Both the position numbers and the translations under genes were made by a program. A DNA stretch of 64,000 nt from Immersiella caudata (taxonomy: Eukaryota > Ascomycota > Sordariomycetes > Sordariales > Lasiosphaeriaceae): positions 1,798,001-1,862,000 of the forward strand of contig JAULSU010000002.1 in the NCBI GenBank assembly GCA_030512335.1. The letters are read 5' to 3'. This document shows positions 15,461 to 26,227 of this stretch, piece after piece. Under the pieces are notes generated by a model. It had not been told where the DNA came from, did no database searches, and saw nothing but the letters and a program-made list of their open reading frames with translations. The stretch's first letter is position 1, and every line of letters begins with the position of its first letter.

Positions 15461-16065
15461 CGGGGGCGACGATATTGCTTACTTGGTGTGGTTTGGCGTG
15501 TGAGATTCAGTTGAGTGAGGGGTTCCGGGCTGGAACTCGTGAGGAGCTACTGCCGAGATGCAGCTTTTCTCCCGCCTATCGGCCACTGCCTGGCCAAGCT
15601 GGTGTTTCACCAGCCATGCAGGTGGGTAGGGTGGGTGTAACCATTCCCCTCCACGACCCTTCCTGTAACACTACCACAGCGCTTTATACGCTACAAGTGT
15701 AGGTGTGGGCTTGTGCTGGACAGGACTGATTACAGACAGGCACCCTACCTACCGCCCGTTGAAGCTATCGTCAGTCGGTCACGTTAGCGCTGCCCCCAGC
15801 CGTACAAAAATAAGCGAGCGAGACGAGCGGTGATCGCTAGTCAGGTACACTTCGTGATCGGTAACCGTCGACCGGGGCAAGCGAAGAAGCTATTCTGTTC
15901 TAGCTAGTGTTCTATGGCAAGGAACAAGCGAGGTAAGATACTGCTAGCTCGTCACTGCCATGGAGTGACTGTCTTGCATGCGTCATGGCCCTGGCGGTGC
16001 AGTTTGTGCAGAGCGCCAAGGCCCGTGGTGTGTTTACCGGCCATTTGTCTTGTGCCAAGTCGAGT

Positions 16066-16081
16066 GCGCGCGCGCGCGCGC
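16066..16081. repeat. (GC)8 dinucleotide run
   Basis: Eight uninterrupted GC units (alternating purine-pyrimidine, a potential Z-DNA former) lie in the desert. Confidence 0.9.
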
Positions 16082-16158
16082 TGCGCTCGGTGCCGGCAGG
16101 GCAAAGGACGGAGAGACTTTTCTAGAAGGGGTGGGACCACGTGGATCCTAGTCGGGAT

Positions 16159-16641
16159 TCAGGAACAGACAGGACCGAGTAGGGGAGGAGTGGTGGTTCG
16201 GCTCGCCTCTTGATTTTTTGAGGGAGACGGAGAGATGTTGAGATGGGATTTGATTGGGGTTGGGAGGAGGATGTACGCTCGGACGGGAGGGGTGTGATGG
16301 GTTGCACGCACGGGCGTTGTTTGGGGGTGTTTGGTGAGTGAGGATGGGAAGAGTGAGGTGAGGTGGAATGAGGCTGGGGGGGTTTGAGGTTGGTGTCTGC
16401 GTTGCGGTCGTGGCTGGGGAGGTTTGAGGACTTGCGGACGGGAGTGTGAAGTTGGCCCCCCTGGGTCACAGGTTATTTTGGTAAAGGCAGCGGGAGGGAT
16501 GATGGGAGAGATGTCTCCGGTGATGGGCCCTGGGGTGTTGAACTTGGGTTGGTAGGTGGGTGAGGTTGATGGCAGCAGGCGTTCACTTGATGGTGGTTGA
16601 CGTAACTGAAAGGTCAGTTGACAGTTTGACGAAGGACTCTC
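16159..16641 (-). other. Strand-skewed tract with ATG-less open frame
   Basis: The plus strand is strongly G/T-rich here, and the minus strand reads 160 sense codons between a TGA at 16644-16642 and a TGA at 16161-16159, with no ATG in frame. The conceptual peptide is rich in Pro, Ser and Thr, which C/T-rich DNA yields in any frame. I see no convincing flanking splice sites. It could be an internal exon of an unrecognised gene, but compositional skew is the simpler explanation. Confidence 0.2.
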
Positions 16642-18839
16642 TCAACCGAACAACGAGGTGTAAGGTACCGAGGGATGGAAGGGCAGGTGAGAGACATAGA
16701 GCTCACAGAGCCAGGAGCTGCTGGTTGTGTTTGCCCTTGGTAGCTGTCCACCTTGAGAGTCTTCCGTTGAAGCCATTCAGCAAGGACCGAAGACAAGGGA
16801 AGTAGGTACCTTGGGTAGCCGTTCGGTCTCGGTCGACTAGGAGCTTGACAGCGGGTCACCATGTTCCGCCATGAATGCATGTCCCTACGGACTCTTGAAG
16901 CCATTGCTCCGATATTCGTCTGGTCTTGTCCACTTGAGCTCCGGGGTTGCTCCCTGAACGTGTTCAAGTGACATCTGGCTAGGTTCTGCTCGTCTGGTTG
17001 ATGTTGACCGGTGTCGGAGCTAAGGGGCACCGTGCCGACGGTGTGATGCCCGGTGACCGTTTAATGCTAGGAGGCCATCAGGTTGTTATGTACCTCAGGA
17101 GCTGACCAACCGTGGATGTTTGATGCCCCCCAAAGGCTTCGCGGCTCACTCATCGTGGTGTTGCATCTGGTGGAAGCCAGCTCATTCTCGCCGAGATAGC
17201 AAGAACTACCATTCGTGGGCTTCCAGTTGTAGTTCCACAGTTTTGTATCTTCCCCTGAAGGCGCACCACTGAAATGATATTGCTCGAGTCGAGCTGAGAC
17301 GCGAGACTCAGTCCTCTACTGATGACGGAAGCACAATTTCGAGCAAGCCCAGCTGAGGGTCAAACCTCAGTGACACGGTCTCGACCTCGGCACCGCCAGG
17401 AGCTCAGCGATCCTCCCAAGTCCAACTACGGTGTTGTTGAGTCGTGTGAACGCCGAGGGAGCAACCGACGACAGAGTTTGGGAGTGGTGGTGAAGTGGGT
17501 GGCGATGGAGGGAAGAGACAACACCCCCTGAATTCCGTCCGTCTGCCGAAAGTCCTCTGCTTCACTTGATGCCGAGGAGCTGGGTGCTTGGGAATATCAT
17601 TCCTTTCCTTCAACGATATCGTTTGTCACCAGTCCTATGGCAGTCCCGGTTGGTCCTTCGGCCTGCGATACCCCAAGGTCAACAAACGTTCATCTCAACC
17701 AACCACAATTCTCATGGGTTCTACAATACCAACTTTAATCGCCAACAAATCCACCGGTAAGACAGTCCCAAAGCGAGCAGCAAGTCAGCAAGCCATATCC
17801 GGCCCGGACCGTCTCATGTCATCCCAAACCACAAAGGCCCCGCCGTAACTGAATGGGACACTCCCCTCGGGTGTCAGGACATCCCGTCACCGTCAGCGTA
17901 CCACCCGGAGCGGAGGATTTCCCCCCTCGCCGCGACCTTGTTGACCCTGTTGACCCTCTTCCCATCCTCCCCTTTTCCTTTCTTTTTTCCTCCCTGTCAA
18001 TAACCGTCACCCAACCATGCGCCGTCCATCACATCGGCACCAACGCTGCCGCTGCTGTCAAAATCGAAAACCGAAACAAAGGAGTGTGATTCACCCCGGC
18101 AGGTCGTACCCATCACATACGAAAAGAGCAACGAAAGACCGAGAGGAGTGCGAAAGGAAATCCCGCTGGCGACCTCGTTCGGGGATGGTGGTCCTAAAGG
18201 AGAAATAGGGGCGTATATCATGGCGTTTTATAGGGGGGGATTCCCCAAACCCAACACGAGCTCCCCCCACCAGGAAACGAAACGTAATGCAGGTCGGGGA
18301 AATGAGAGGATACAGAAGCGCTGCAGGTCGGGATAATGGGATGCGGAACGTATAGTATGCAAAGGCGAGATATTTGGTCCGTCCGTTGGATCGTGTGCAG
18401 GTGAGGTTGGTGATGGTATGGTGTGAGGATAATGGAAGGGGTGGGTTGTCAGAACTTACCTAGACAGCGTGATGCTGTCAGCATCTAAATTGGTTCAAAT
18501 ATAGACCAAGGATGTTGCTGATGAGAGTTAGCATGTGATTCCTAGTTCTGTGAGCATGTCAAGGCGTTTGTTTACACCTGTTTTGCTCCCGCGCCGCCCC
18601 TATTCCTAGCCACACCCGTCAGTACAGCCAAAGGAGACAAATAAACTAGCCGATGGTAATCACCATGGTAAAGTCGATGTGACTTGAATATCCATAATAG
18701 AACGCCAAAACCAAGTGCTTGTCTATGGGATATCATCTGCGCCCACCGAGACCAAACACAGTATCCTACATCCAATGTCAAAGTAGTTGAGATGCTTCTT
18801 CCAATACTTTCCAAAACAGCACCCTGAACGATACCAGAA
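16642..18839. other. Right end of the gene desert
   Basis: No gene could be supported. A pyrimidine-rich stretch near 17960-18000 resembles fungal promoter or leader sequence, but the short frames after it match nothing I know. On the minus strand a good donor (AG then GTAAGT, around 18461-18456) lies about 380 nt beyond the hydrolase stop, so a 3'-UTR intron or another transcript is possible. Confidence 0.4.
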
Positions 18840-19955
18840 TCAACCGAGTTGGTTGTAGAAATCTAACAGCTTCTGAGCACCCGCCTCCCAAGTGATGTCG
18901 TTCTGCATGTGGTGTCCTGCCTTCGGAACCATGCTGATCCTCACGCCGTGGCCCGCATTGTCCTGACCGCCATCTCCCGAGATTGGCTGGACATCCGTAT
19001 CCTCGACATCCAACTTCTTTTGAGCGACAAGACCGCTGAAGGCCTTCCGGTAGAAGCCTGCAAGCTTGTCCATCTCATCCTTGGGCATGATCTTGTCGAC
19101 CTCGCCCCGGAGAATCATCATGCTCTGACGTGACCTGCCCCAGCTGCTGATCTGACTGAGCACCGTCTGCGGGTTCACAAATGTCTTGCGCATACCCATG
19201 ATCCAAAGAAAGCTCTCATACGGACTGGCCTTCTCTTGGAACCTCTCGACATACTCACCGTCCAATTCCTCGCTGAAAAACACCCTCCTCGTCAGCGCCG
19301 GGTGGCTCAACGGCGAGTTCGGATGCCACAAATGGAAGATCATCCTAAACGTGAACCACGGATCCAGCCGAAACCAATTCATATAAACACCCAACCTGCA
19401 AAACCATGTTAGCATCATCACCATCCCACTCCATCCCACCCAAGGGAGCAAAACTTACGAGCCATACCCCGGAACCGCCCCCATCAACACATACCCCTTC
19501 ACCCTCACCTCCCTCTCACTCAATATAAATTGACTCAACCCGCCCCCGGACGAATGTCCAACCAGCACCACCTCCCTCCCCCCTTCCCTCTCCATCGCCC
19601 ATCTCAAGCCCGCCAGCACATCATCCGCCAACATCCTCTTCGTCGTTCCATATGTCAACCTCAAGAAACTCGGACACCACGAGTCCCCATGGCCCCGCAT
19701 CGAGACCGCGTAGCAGGGGATGCCGCGCGCGGAGAAGAACTGGAGGTATTCGAGCCAGACCCAAGCGCCGCCCATGCCGCCATGGACAAAGAAGAGGGGG
19801 TTTTGGGTGGTTGGGGAGGGGGGTGAAGCGTGGAGGACTTCGATGTCACCGGACGGTGTGGGGAGGAAGGTGCGGGATACAGAGGGTGGAAGGGGGTGGA
19901 GGGGCCGAGAAGGCCGAAGCCAGGTTAGGTGTTTGTAGGTGAATGATGGGAACAT
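18840..19955 (-). CDS. Alpha/beta hydrolase-fold protein
   Basis: A 350-residue alpha/beta hydrolase encoded by two exons (19955-19459 and 19395-18840). The intron has a GTAAGT donor, a GCTAAC branch site and a CAG acceptor, and joins codons cleanly. Visible motifs are the oxyanion-loop HGG at about residues 58-60, the nucleophile elbow GHSSGG with Ser about 135, an Asp in GEVDKIMP and a His in AGHHMQND near the C-terminus, which make a complete catalytic triad. No signal peptide or transmembrane segment is obvious, so it is probably intracellular. The substrate cannot be read from sequence; esterase, lipase-like or epoxide-hydrolase-like activities are all possible. It is divergent with dbr1 and is the first gene after the 18-kb desert. 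Confidence 0.85.
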
Positions 19956-20630
19956 TGTGATGCTGTGATTGTCGATGTTTTAGCGTTTTTTGGTTCTGGT
20001 TTTGTTTGGGTACACTATGTGTGAGGTGTGTGCTGATACTTCAGTGTAGGTAGTAGTTGAGCTGAGAGGTGTTAGATGTGGTCTCTTTTTGTTACACGGG
20101 ATGGTATATATTGAAAACAATTGCTCACTGCCTCCCTGTTGCGATTCAGTGGCCAAATGAGCGACGGCGGAAGTTTTAGGAAGCGGGTTGGTGAGGCTCG
20201 GGCAGCATCCCGCTTGTGGCTTGCAATGCGTTCCGGTTTTGCATCGTCGGATTCCGCGTCGCTGATTGAGACTCTTGGCTCAACTTTGCGGTCAACCTTT
20301 GGTTTGGAGGCATTATTCAGAGTTTTTCGTTGATATGAAATTTGAAATGGAATCCGAGTGTTGGGTGGAAACATGGAACGATCTGCTATGCTCAGGGTGC
20401 GCCTTCCTTGGGTGGAATTGGGGTGTGGTTATGGCGCCTGTAGTGCAACCGTGTCGCTGGGCACAGCGAATTTTGTGTGTTCTCAGGCGGCCGTTCAGGG
20501 CCGTCCACTCATCCCTGGTCACCTCCCGTGAACACCCGCCTCGTCAACACAGCCCTGGTCGCCAAACACCAGCCTACCCATCGCGGCAGTATTGTTGTCA
20601 TTAGAATTGACGTCATCCAAACCGTCGAGG
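19956..20630. other. Divergent intergenic region, hydrolase/dbr1
   Basis: This 675-bp stretch holds the promoters of the hydrolase (leftward) and dbr1 (rightward). Apart from a CRE palindrome near the dbr1 start, no gene or repeat is seen. Confidence 0.6.
20608..20615. promoter_or_regulatory. CRE/ATF-type palindrome
   Basis: A perfect TGACGTCA, the octamer bound by ATF/CREB bZIP factors, lies 16 bp upstream of the dbr1 start codon. Binding is inferred from the motif only. Confidence 0.4.
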
Positions 20631-22505
20631 ATGAGCGAGGTTGCGGCTCCGCGGGGTGTCCGCATTGCGGTTGAAGGCTGTGTGAGAATTTCTCGTGTCC
20701 TGCGATGCCAACTCAACACCTGCTAATCGGGCCGCACAGGGACACGGAACACTCAACGCCATCTATGCCGCCGTTGATAGGTCATGCAAAGAGCGAGGAT
20801 GGGACGGCGTTGATATTCTCATCATTGGCGGAGACTTTCAGGTTAGCCTCAAAACATCTCACCTTTTCACTGACAGAGTCGCTGACCCATGCAGGCGTGC
20901 CGCAACATGAGGGACCTTAATGTTATGTCAGTGCCAGTCAAGTATCGTGAGCTGGGGGACTTTCATGAATATTACAGTGGCACTCGCACGGCGCCCTACC
21001 TGACAGTATTTGTGGCTGGTAACCATGAGGCTGCCTCTCACCTCTGGGAGTTATACTATGGCGGGTGGGTGGCTCCTGGTATCTACTATATGGGTGCCGC
21101 CAACGTCCTCCGCCTCGGCCCACTCCGCATCGCGGGAATGAGCGGTATCTGGAAGGGCTTCGACTACCGTAAGCCACACCACGAGCGTCTGCCCTTTAGC
21201 CAGTCCGACGTCAAGAGTTTCTACCATGTGCGTGAGATCGATGTCCGTAAGCTTCTGCAGCTGCGGACTCAAGTCGATATCGGCATCAGCCATGATTGGC
21301 CCCGAGCTATCGAGAAGCATGGAAACCAAAAGCATCTGTTCAATATGAAGCCCGACTTTCAGAGGGAGTCTCACGATGGTACCCTGGGGAATCCCGCAGC
21401 CGAGTATGTCATGGATCGTCTCAGACCGCCCTACTGGTTCTCGGCACATCTTCACTGCAAATTTGCAGCAATCAAGACCTATGAGCCCCCAAATGAAACC
21501 GCAGCTGGCTCGAGCGTTCAGCCTCAAGAAGCTCCAGCTGAGTCTACTCCAGCGCTCGCGGCGGCAGCACCACCACCAGCCCCAGCAGCCAACCCGGACG
21601 AAATCGATCTCGATATGGAGGAAGATATCGGTGCCGAAGCCGAGACAGTAACCGCCGCTCCCAAGGCGCCTTTAGCAGCCAACCCAGACGAGATCGACCT
21701 CGATGTGGACGAAGACGACAACTCCAAACTTCCAGCTGCAGAAAAGGTACCTATAAAGCCTATCACCGCGAATTCCCTTCCACCCACGAACCCCGATCCC
21801 ACCGAGGCTCTCCGCGCTCAACTCCCCGCCTCCTTCGCCCGCCCCGAACAGAAACCTAAAACAACACCTGGCCAACCCACTCCTCCCGGTGTAACCAACA
21901 CTGCTGTCCGCTTCCTCGCCCTCGACAAGTGCCTCCCCGGCCGCAAGTTCCTCCAACTTTGCGAAATCCCCACCACCGCCGCCCCTCCTTTCAAACTCCA
22001 ATACGACCCCGAGTGGCTCGCCATCACCCGTGTCTTCGCCCCATACATCACTGTCGGCGATCGCAACGCCCAGAGCCCACCCGACTTAGGCGAGGCCGCT
22101 TACCTTCCCCTCATCCAAACTGAAGAGGTTTGGGTGGATGAACACATTGTTCAACCTGGCAAACTCGACGTTCCGGAGAACTTTGAGCTTACTGCGCCGA
22201 ATCACGTTTCTTGGCCAGAGGGAGCGGACCCACATAAAGAAGAGCAACCGGACGAATATACGAGTCCGCAGACAGTAGCGTTTTGCAAGTTGGTGGGAGT
22301 GCCGAATTTGTGGGATGCTAGTGAAGAGGAGAGGGCGGAGAGGAAGGAACGGGGGGCACCGCCAGAGGACTTTGCAGATTTTGGGGGAAGAGGAGGGCGA
22401 GGAGGTGGTGGTAGAGGAAGAGGAAGAGGCGGAAGAGGCGGTAGGGGGTGGGGTGGTAGAGGTGGTGGTGGAAGAGGTAGTAAAGGCAGGGGAAGGGGTT
22501 GGTGA
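20631..22505 (+). CDS. dbr1: RNA lariat debranching enzyme Dbr1
   Basis: Dbr1 hydrolyses the 2'-5' bond of excised intron lariats in the nucleus. Three exons (20631-20681, 20740-20841, 20895-22505) encode 587 residues; both introns are under 60 nt and in phase. Metallophosphoesterase motifs are all present: GCGHG at 16-20, GGDFQ at 47-51 followed by RN, GNHE near 93-96, SHDWP, and HLH in WFSAHLH, followed by the Dbr1 C-terminal domain. Between about 280 and 320 the segment NPDEIDLD occurs twice in an acidic linker. The last 40 residues are an RGG/RG-rich tail (GGRGGRGGGG onward), typical of RNA binding and arginine methylation. It is convergent with elongin C. Identification is firm; the tail's role is inference. 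Confidence 0.95.
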
Positions 22506-23193
22506 AAGGGCGAGTTACGGTTGGGCTCTGTACTGGGGCATGTGCAGATGAACTGGGCCTAGGTTGCCTCGCATGTCCAACAAGCTGGCCCCCAATATAT
22601 GCTGCGTTTGCTTGCATTCCCCACGACATGTTGAGTATTCTGTTCACTATGATGCAAATAGGCACATTGGTGCGCCTGAGTGGGCTTCCGGCACATAGCC
22701 CTGGAGGGACGGGCACTCTCAATAAAGGCCGGGAGGTCACTTGAGGCGATTGAGCGAGCATAGCACCGAGATACCCAAAAGTATATTTCGTTCATAAGCA
22801 GCTTGTAGTCCATGGTGTGTTTCCCGTCATATAAAGCGAAGCCTCCACTGACAGCAGTGAGGTACGCAGATCGTTGGGGAGTTTTGTTCTTCCACCTATT
22901 TTAGACGTTGTACCCATAGAAGAAAGGGGCTGAACGTATATGCTAAGATGGGTTGGGAGGGAGGAATCACCAAGTAGCTTGTCGTGAATGGTATCGACAC
23001 GTAAGTATCACCACGGACATGTCAGAAAAGTCATCGGCCTCAATGAGACGATGGGTTTCATTAGAGGCATGATGTGTCTCAAACCAAGATGTGCTGCTGA
23101 AATCATCCCACCAGATGTTTCGTTTGTCGCACATATCACCGGAACGCCGTCGCTGAAAGATCGAAATACCCCAACACCTGGCATCAAAAGTGA
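22506..23193. other. Convergent 3' intergenic region
   Basis: About 690 bp between the ends of dbr1 and elongin C. No gene, RNA or repeat seen; presumably 3' UTRs. Confidence 0.5.
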
Positions 23194-23790
23194 TCATGTT
23201 TGCTCTGCGGATGGGTTAGGGCACGCTCCACTTGGGAAATCAGGACAACAGCTTACTGTCCAGCCCCAAGAAGTCGGCTGCCACAAGGAGCTCCAGACAG
23301 AGATCAACTGGGATCTCCATGTCTGGAACCACAGTCTTGTCCCGGTTCTTGTACCAGTAGTGGAAATACTCGACGATCTTCTCCATCACGAGACCACTGA
23401 TCAGGTCCGTTAGCGAGAGGACCTCACCGCGGAAAGCGCAACAAGGTTGGGCGATGACGCAAGTCAGATCAAGTGTAGATGGCCCTCAGTCAGTCCTCTG
23501 CTTCCCGATGGAAACATGGTCTGTCGGAACCTCACAACGAGGGGTATCGTGATCATCATTCCGGTGGTCCGGCCAAGGACGGAGACAAAGGAGATGTGAG
23601 GGAGAGGTCAAACATACTGGATTTCTGGGAAGACGCAGCGGCCTGTTTGTCCCTCTCGCATCGGACTGAGCAGCATGCTCTTGATGGCGGGGCTGATCAA
23701 GGTGGCCTCGCGGAGGACGACGAACTCGTAGTTATCGCTGGATACCAGAGTGACGTACTTGCTATTGCCAGCGTCGGTGTTTGTTGCCAT
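23194..23790 (-). CDS. elc1: Elongin C (Skp1/BTB-fold adaptor)
   Basis: Elongin C joins elongin A and cullin-based ubiquitin ligases, including the complex that removes stalled RNA polymerase II. Three exons (23790-23618, 23396-23257, 23204-23194) give 107 residues, close to yeast Elc1 (99) and the human protein (112). Family landmarks are KYVTLVSSDNYEF, the ISPAIKSMLLSP segment, EIHGLVMEKIVEYFHYW and LELLVAADFL. Intron 1 is unusually long at 221 nt, with GTATGT and a CTAAC branch before CAG. The last exon is only 11 nt, ending LDKQT; reading through intron 2 would instead end LDSKLLS. The start at 23790 was preferred over an upstream in-frame ATG (23802) because the family begins just before the beta strand. 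It is divergent with rho4. Confidence 0.88.
23486..23560 (-). ncRNA. Possible box C/D snoRNA in elongin C intron
   Basis: Inside the 221-nt first intron, on the sense strand, a C-box-like ATGATGA (23559-23553) is followed about 70 nt later by CTGACTGA (23493-23486), which contains two D-box cores. The spacing fits a C/D snoRNA, many of which are intron-encoded. The terminal stem is weak and no guide target was identified, so this is only a candidate. Confidence 0.2.
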
Positions 23791-24608
23791 CTTTCCTGGC
23801 AAAGACCTAGATCAAATTCTGTTGGCCGTGGGGAGTTTAGTTGATGGGAGAGGTCCTGATCGGTTCCTAGCCAGAGGAGAGCTCGCTCAGGTCATTTCAG
23901 CCAGGCGGTTGCTAGTGGTTTCGCGTAGAATCGCCTCGGCAAGAAATTCTCCGACGTGGTTTGGGAAGGAAGCTGAAGGTTCAGACGAAAAATCATTCTT
24001 TTTAAGCTCCAATGCGGGCAGGCGCACGAGCCACCTTGATGGGGCTCTTTGAGACAGTGAAAGCTGAGAAGCATGCCAGCAGTTTCCAAGCTGCTGCCAA
24101 TGCTCGTCTGTAAGATTTGAAAGCCACTCCTCCCAAATTGATAGGAACACGACTAGTAGCTGCCGTAGGTACGGTATGGTAAATGCATTATACAGCGGCA
24201 GCATTGGCTGATTTTTCATTCTAGTTTGGTTCTGGTAAACGGTGCTCCGCACCTCAGCTGCTGTCTGAACACAGTGCGTCACTGGGCGGGTCCGGGTGGG
24301 GCATCTTTATTTGGGCGCTCCGTGCCATGTGCCATGGAAGGAATGGTTGCCCAGCCAACTGTTTACATTGCTTCCGAGCGCACCTGCCCTGTCCCGCACG
24401 ACAAGCGGCCTCGAGGTTGCTGGGCCGTAAAACATCGGTTTTCTCAGTTCGCTGCGTGCCGTCTGCCATCACAAGTCTTGCTCGAGGTCAGACATTCTCC
24501 ATCCACAAAATCGGGCGGGACCTGGACTAAAATTCGCAGCGCAGCTTCGCGTACCTTGCGCTCTTGACCGCAGTGGCTTTTATTTCTCCACTAAACGAAC
24601 TCAAAAAC
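23791..24608. other. Divergent promoter region, elc1/rho4
   Basis: 818 bp between two divergent genes. No additional gene or clear regulatory motif was recognised. Confidence 0.5.
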
Positions 24609-25599
24609 ATGGCCTCCTACCAGTATCGCAACTCGTACTACAATTCGCAACCAGCACAGGAGAAGTATGATAACGGCATACAGCGACGACCGACGGCTGA
24701 CCGACGAGATACCCGCGGCGCACGGTCGAGCGATGGGACAGTGAGCACGATGATGAGCAGTTCGACTGGCAGAGAATCATCCGCAACGGCCATGACCGAG
24801 GGCCCAGCCTACTCCAAGAAGATCGTCGTTGTCGGCGACGGCGGCTGCGGCAAGACCTGCTTGCTCATCAGCTACAGCCAAGGCTATTTCCCAGAGGTGC
24901 GCACTCCCGTTCCTCCACACCGCCGCAGTCGTGCGCAATCACAGACCGCTAATGCAATACGCAGAAATACGTCCCGACAGTTTTCGAGAACTACATCACC
25001 TACCCCACGCATCCCCCAACCGGTAAGACAGTGGAACTTGCGCTGTGGGATACTGCCGGTCAGGAAGAATACGATCGGTTGCGTCCGCTGTCATACCCCG
25101 AAACCGACCTGATCTTCGTCTGCTTCGCCATCGACTGCCCAAATTCCCTCGAGAATGTCATGGACAAGGTCAGTCAGCTCCACCCATTGGGATACATTAG
25201 GCATGTGTTAACAGTAGACAGTGGTACCCCGAAGTCCTGCATTTCTGCCCGTACACTCCGCTCATCCTCGTCGGCCTCAAGTCGGATCTGCGATACAAGA
25301 AGACATGCATCGACATGCTCAAGACCCAGGGTCTCACGCCAGTAACCACCGAACAAGGTCTTGCAGTCGCACAAAAGATGGGTGCCCAGTACATGGAGTG
25401 TAGCAGCAAAGAGATGACCGGCGTCGAGGAGATCTTCGAGCGGGCCATCCTCACCGTCGTCGCCAACGATAGGAAAACGCTCGAGCAACAAGCGTCACAC
25501 GGCGGGGGGGTTGGCATTACCTTTGGCAGCGGCGGCGCACCTATCCCGGGTGTCGGCGCTGTCAAGAAGAAGAAGAAGAGAAAGTGCATCGTTGTGTAG
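24609..25599 (+). CDS. rho4: Rho4-type Rho GTPase
   Basis: A small GTPase of the fungal Rho4 branch, which in Neurospora and Aspergillus promotes actin-ring assembly and septation. Three exons (24609-24896, 24965-25168, 25222-25599) encode 289 residues. A roughly 68-residue polar N-terminal extension precedes the G domain, as usual for Rho4. Motifs are GDGGCGKT at 76-83 (P-loop, with the Gly-Gly-Cys form typical of Rho4), VPTVFENY switch [10 protein letters not shown] with Gln about 129, GLKSDL in place of TKxD, and CSSKE. The C-terminus has a polybasic KKKKKRK followed by the CAAX box CIVV, predicting geranylgeranylation and plasma-membrane targeting. It is divergent with elc1 and convergent with dad1. 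Confidence 0.95.
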
Positions 25600-26227
25600 G
25601 GGGACGGTGGCTAAAACGATGAACGATCTGTCGTTGGCGTTTTCAGCGAAGCGAGCATGAAATCGGCGAGATGGGAAGGTAATGACTTGACTACTACACG
25701 ATTTTGATACGACCTGATTTTCTCATCATCATGACTCGAGAGAGGGCGTACGGACGAAGTGGCGACTTGTGGAGTATTGTGCTGGAAGGGGTTGCGGGTT
25801 GCAGGTTGGCTACGATACGGTTGTATTTGTTGGAGTATACTCTCTTCGTGAACACTGATATAGGGTTTAGAAGGGATGATACCCCGAGGAGGCATGGTTG
25901 CGGTTACTTGGATCTCCGTTCGGCGACTCTCGACCAAGTGGCGCGGGGGTCGGAGACGGGAGCAAGGTCATGATTGCTGATCTGGCGCCGCATTGTATCA
26001 TCAGCCTTTTCTCGAGTATACGGACTTTTCTTTTGTAACATGGTTTTGCTCCGCTAGGGACAATGAACAGGGACATAAAACAGCTCTCAACGATCGAATT
26101 ACAACCTGAGTGAAATTATGCGTGACATTGCTTATTACACCGAGTACTTTCTCTGGGGTATCTTTGTTGGCTCAACTCTGGAGGGTCAGACTTTGGCCTC
26201 ATATCTCATCACACCTCGGTGCATGTC
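25600..26227. other. Convergent 3' intergenic region
   Basis: 628 bp between rho4 and dad1. No feature was recognised; presumably 3' UTRs. Confidence 0.5.

Larger units (their letters stand above)
1..16158. other. Gene desert, no recognisable gene
   Basis: I see no protein family, tRNA, 5S rRNA, spliceosomal snRNA or transposon signature on either strand. Open frames are short, overlap on both strands, are rich in Cys, Trp and Arg as expected for GC-rich non-coding DNA, and carry no familiar motif. The longest pair (plus 4607-5422, minus 4664-5269) overlap each other and look like chance. Sampled lines have 50-60% GC, so the stretch is not AT-rich as heavily RIP-mutated repeats would be. The remaining 45 kb averages one gene per 2 kb, so the contrast is sharp. 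It could be regulatory or non-coding RNA territory, a decayed region, or hold genes too diverged to see by eye. Confidence 0.6.

Noticed and set aside
1..18839. RIP-mutated transposon island
   Set aside because: Sampled GC of 50-60% and abundant CpA/TpG do not fit heavy RIP; a light form cannot be excluded without counting dinucleotides.
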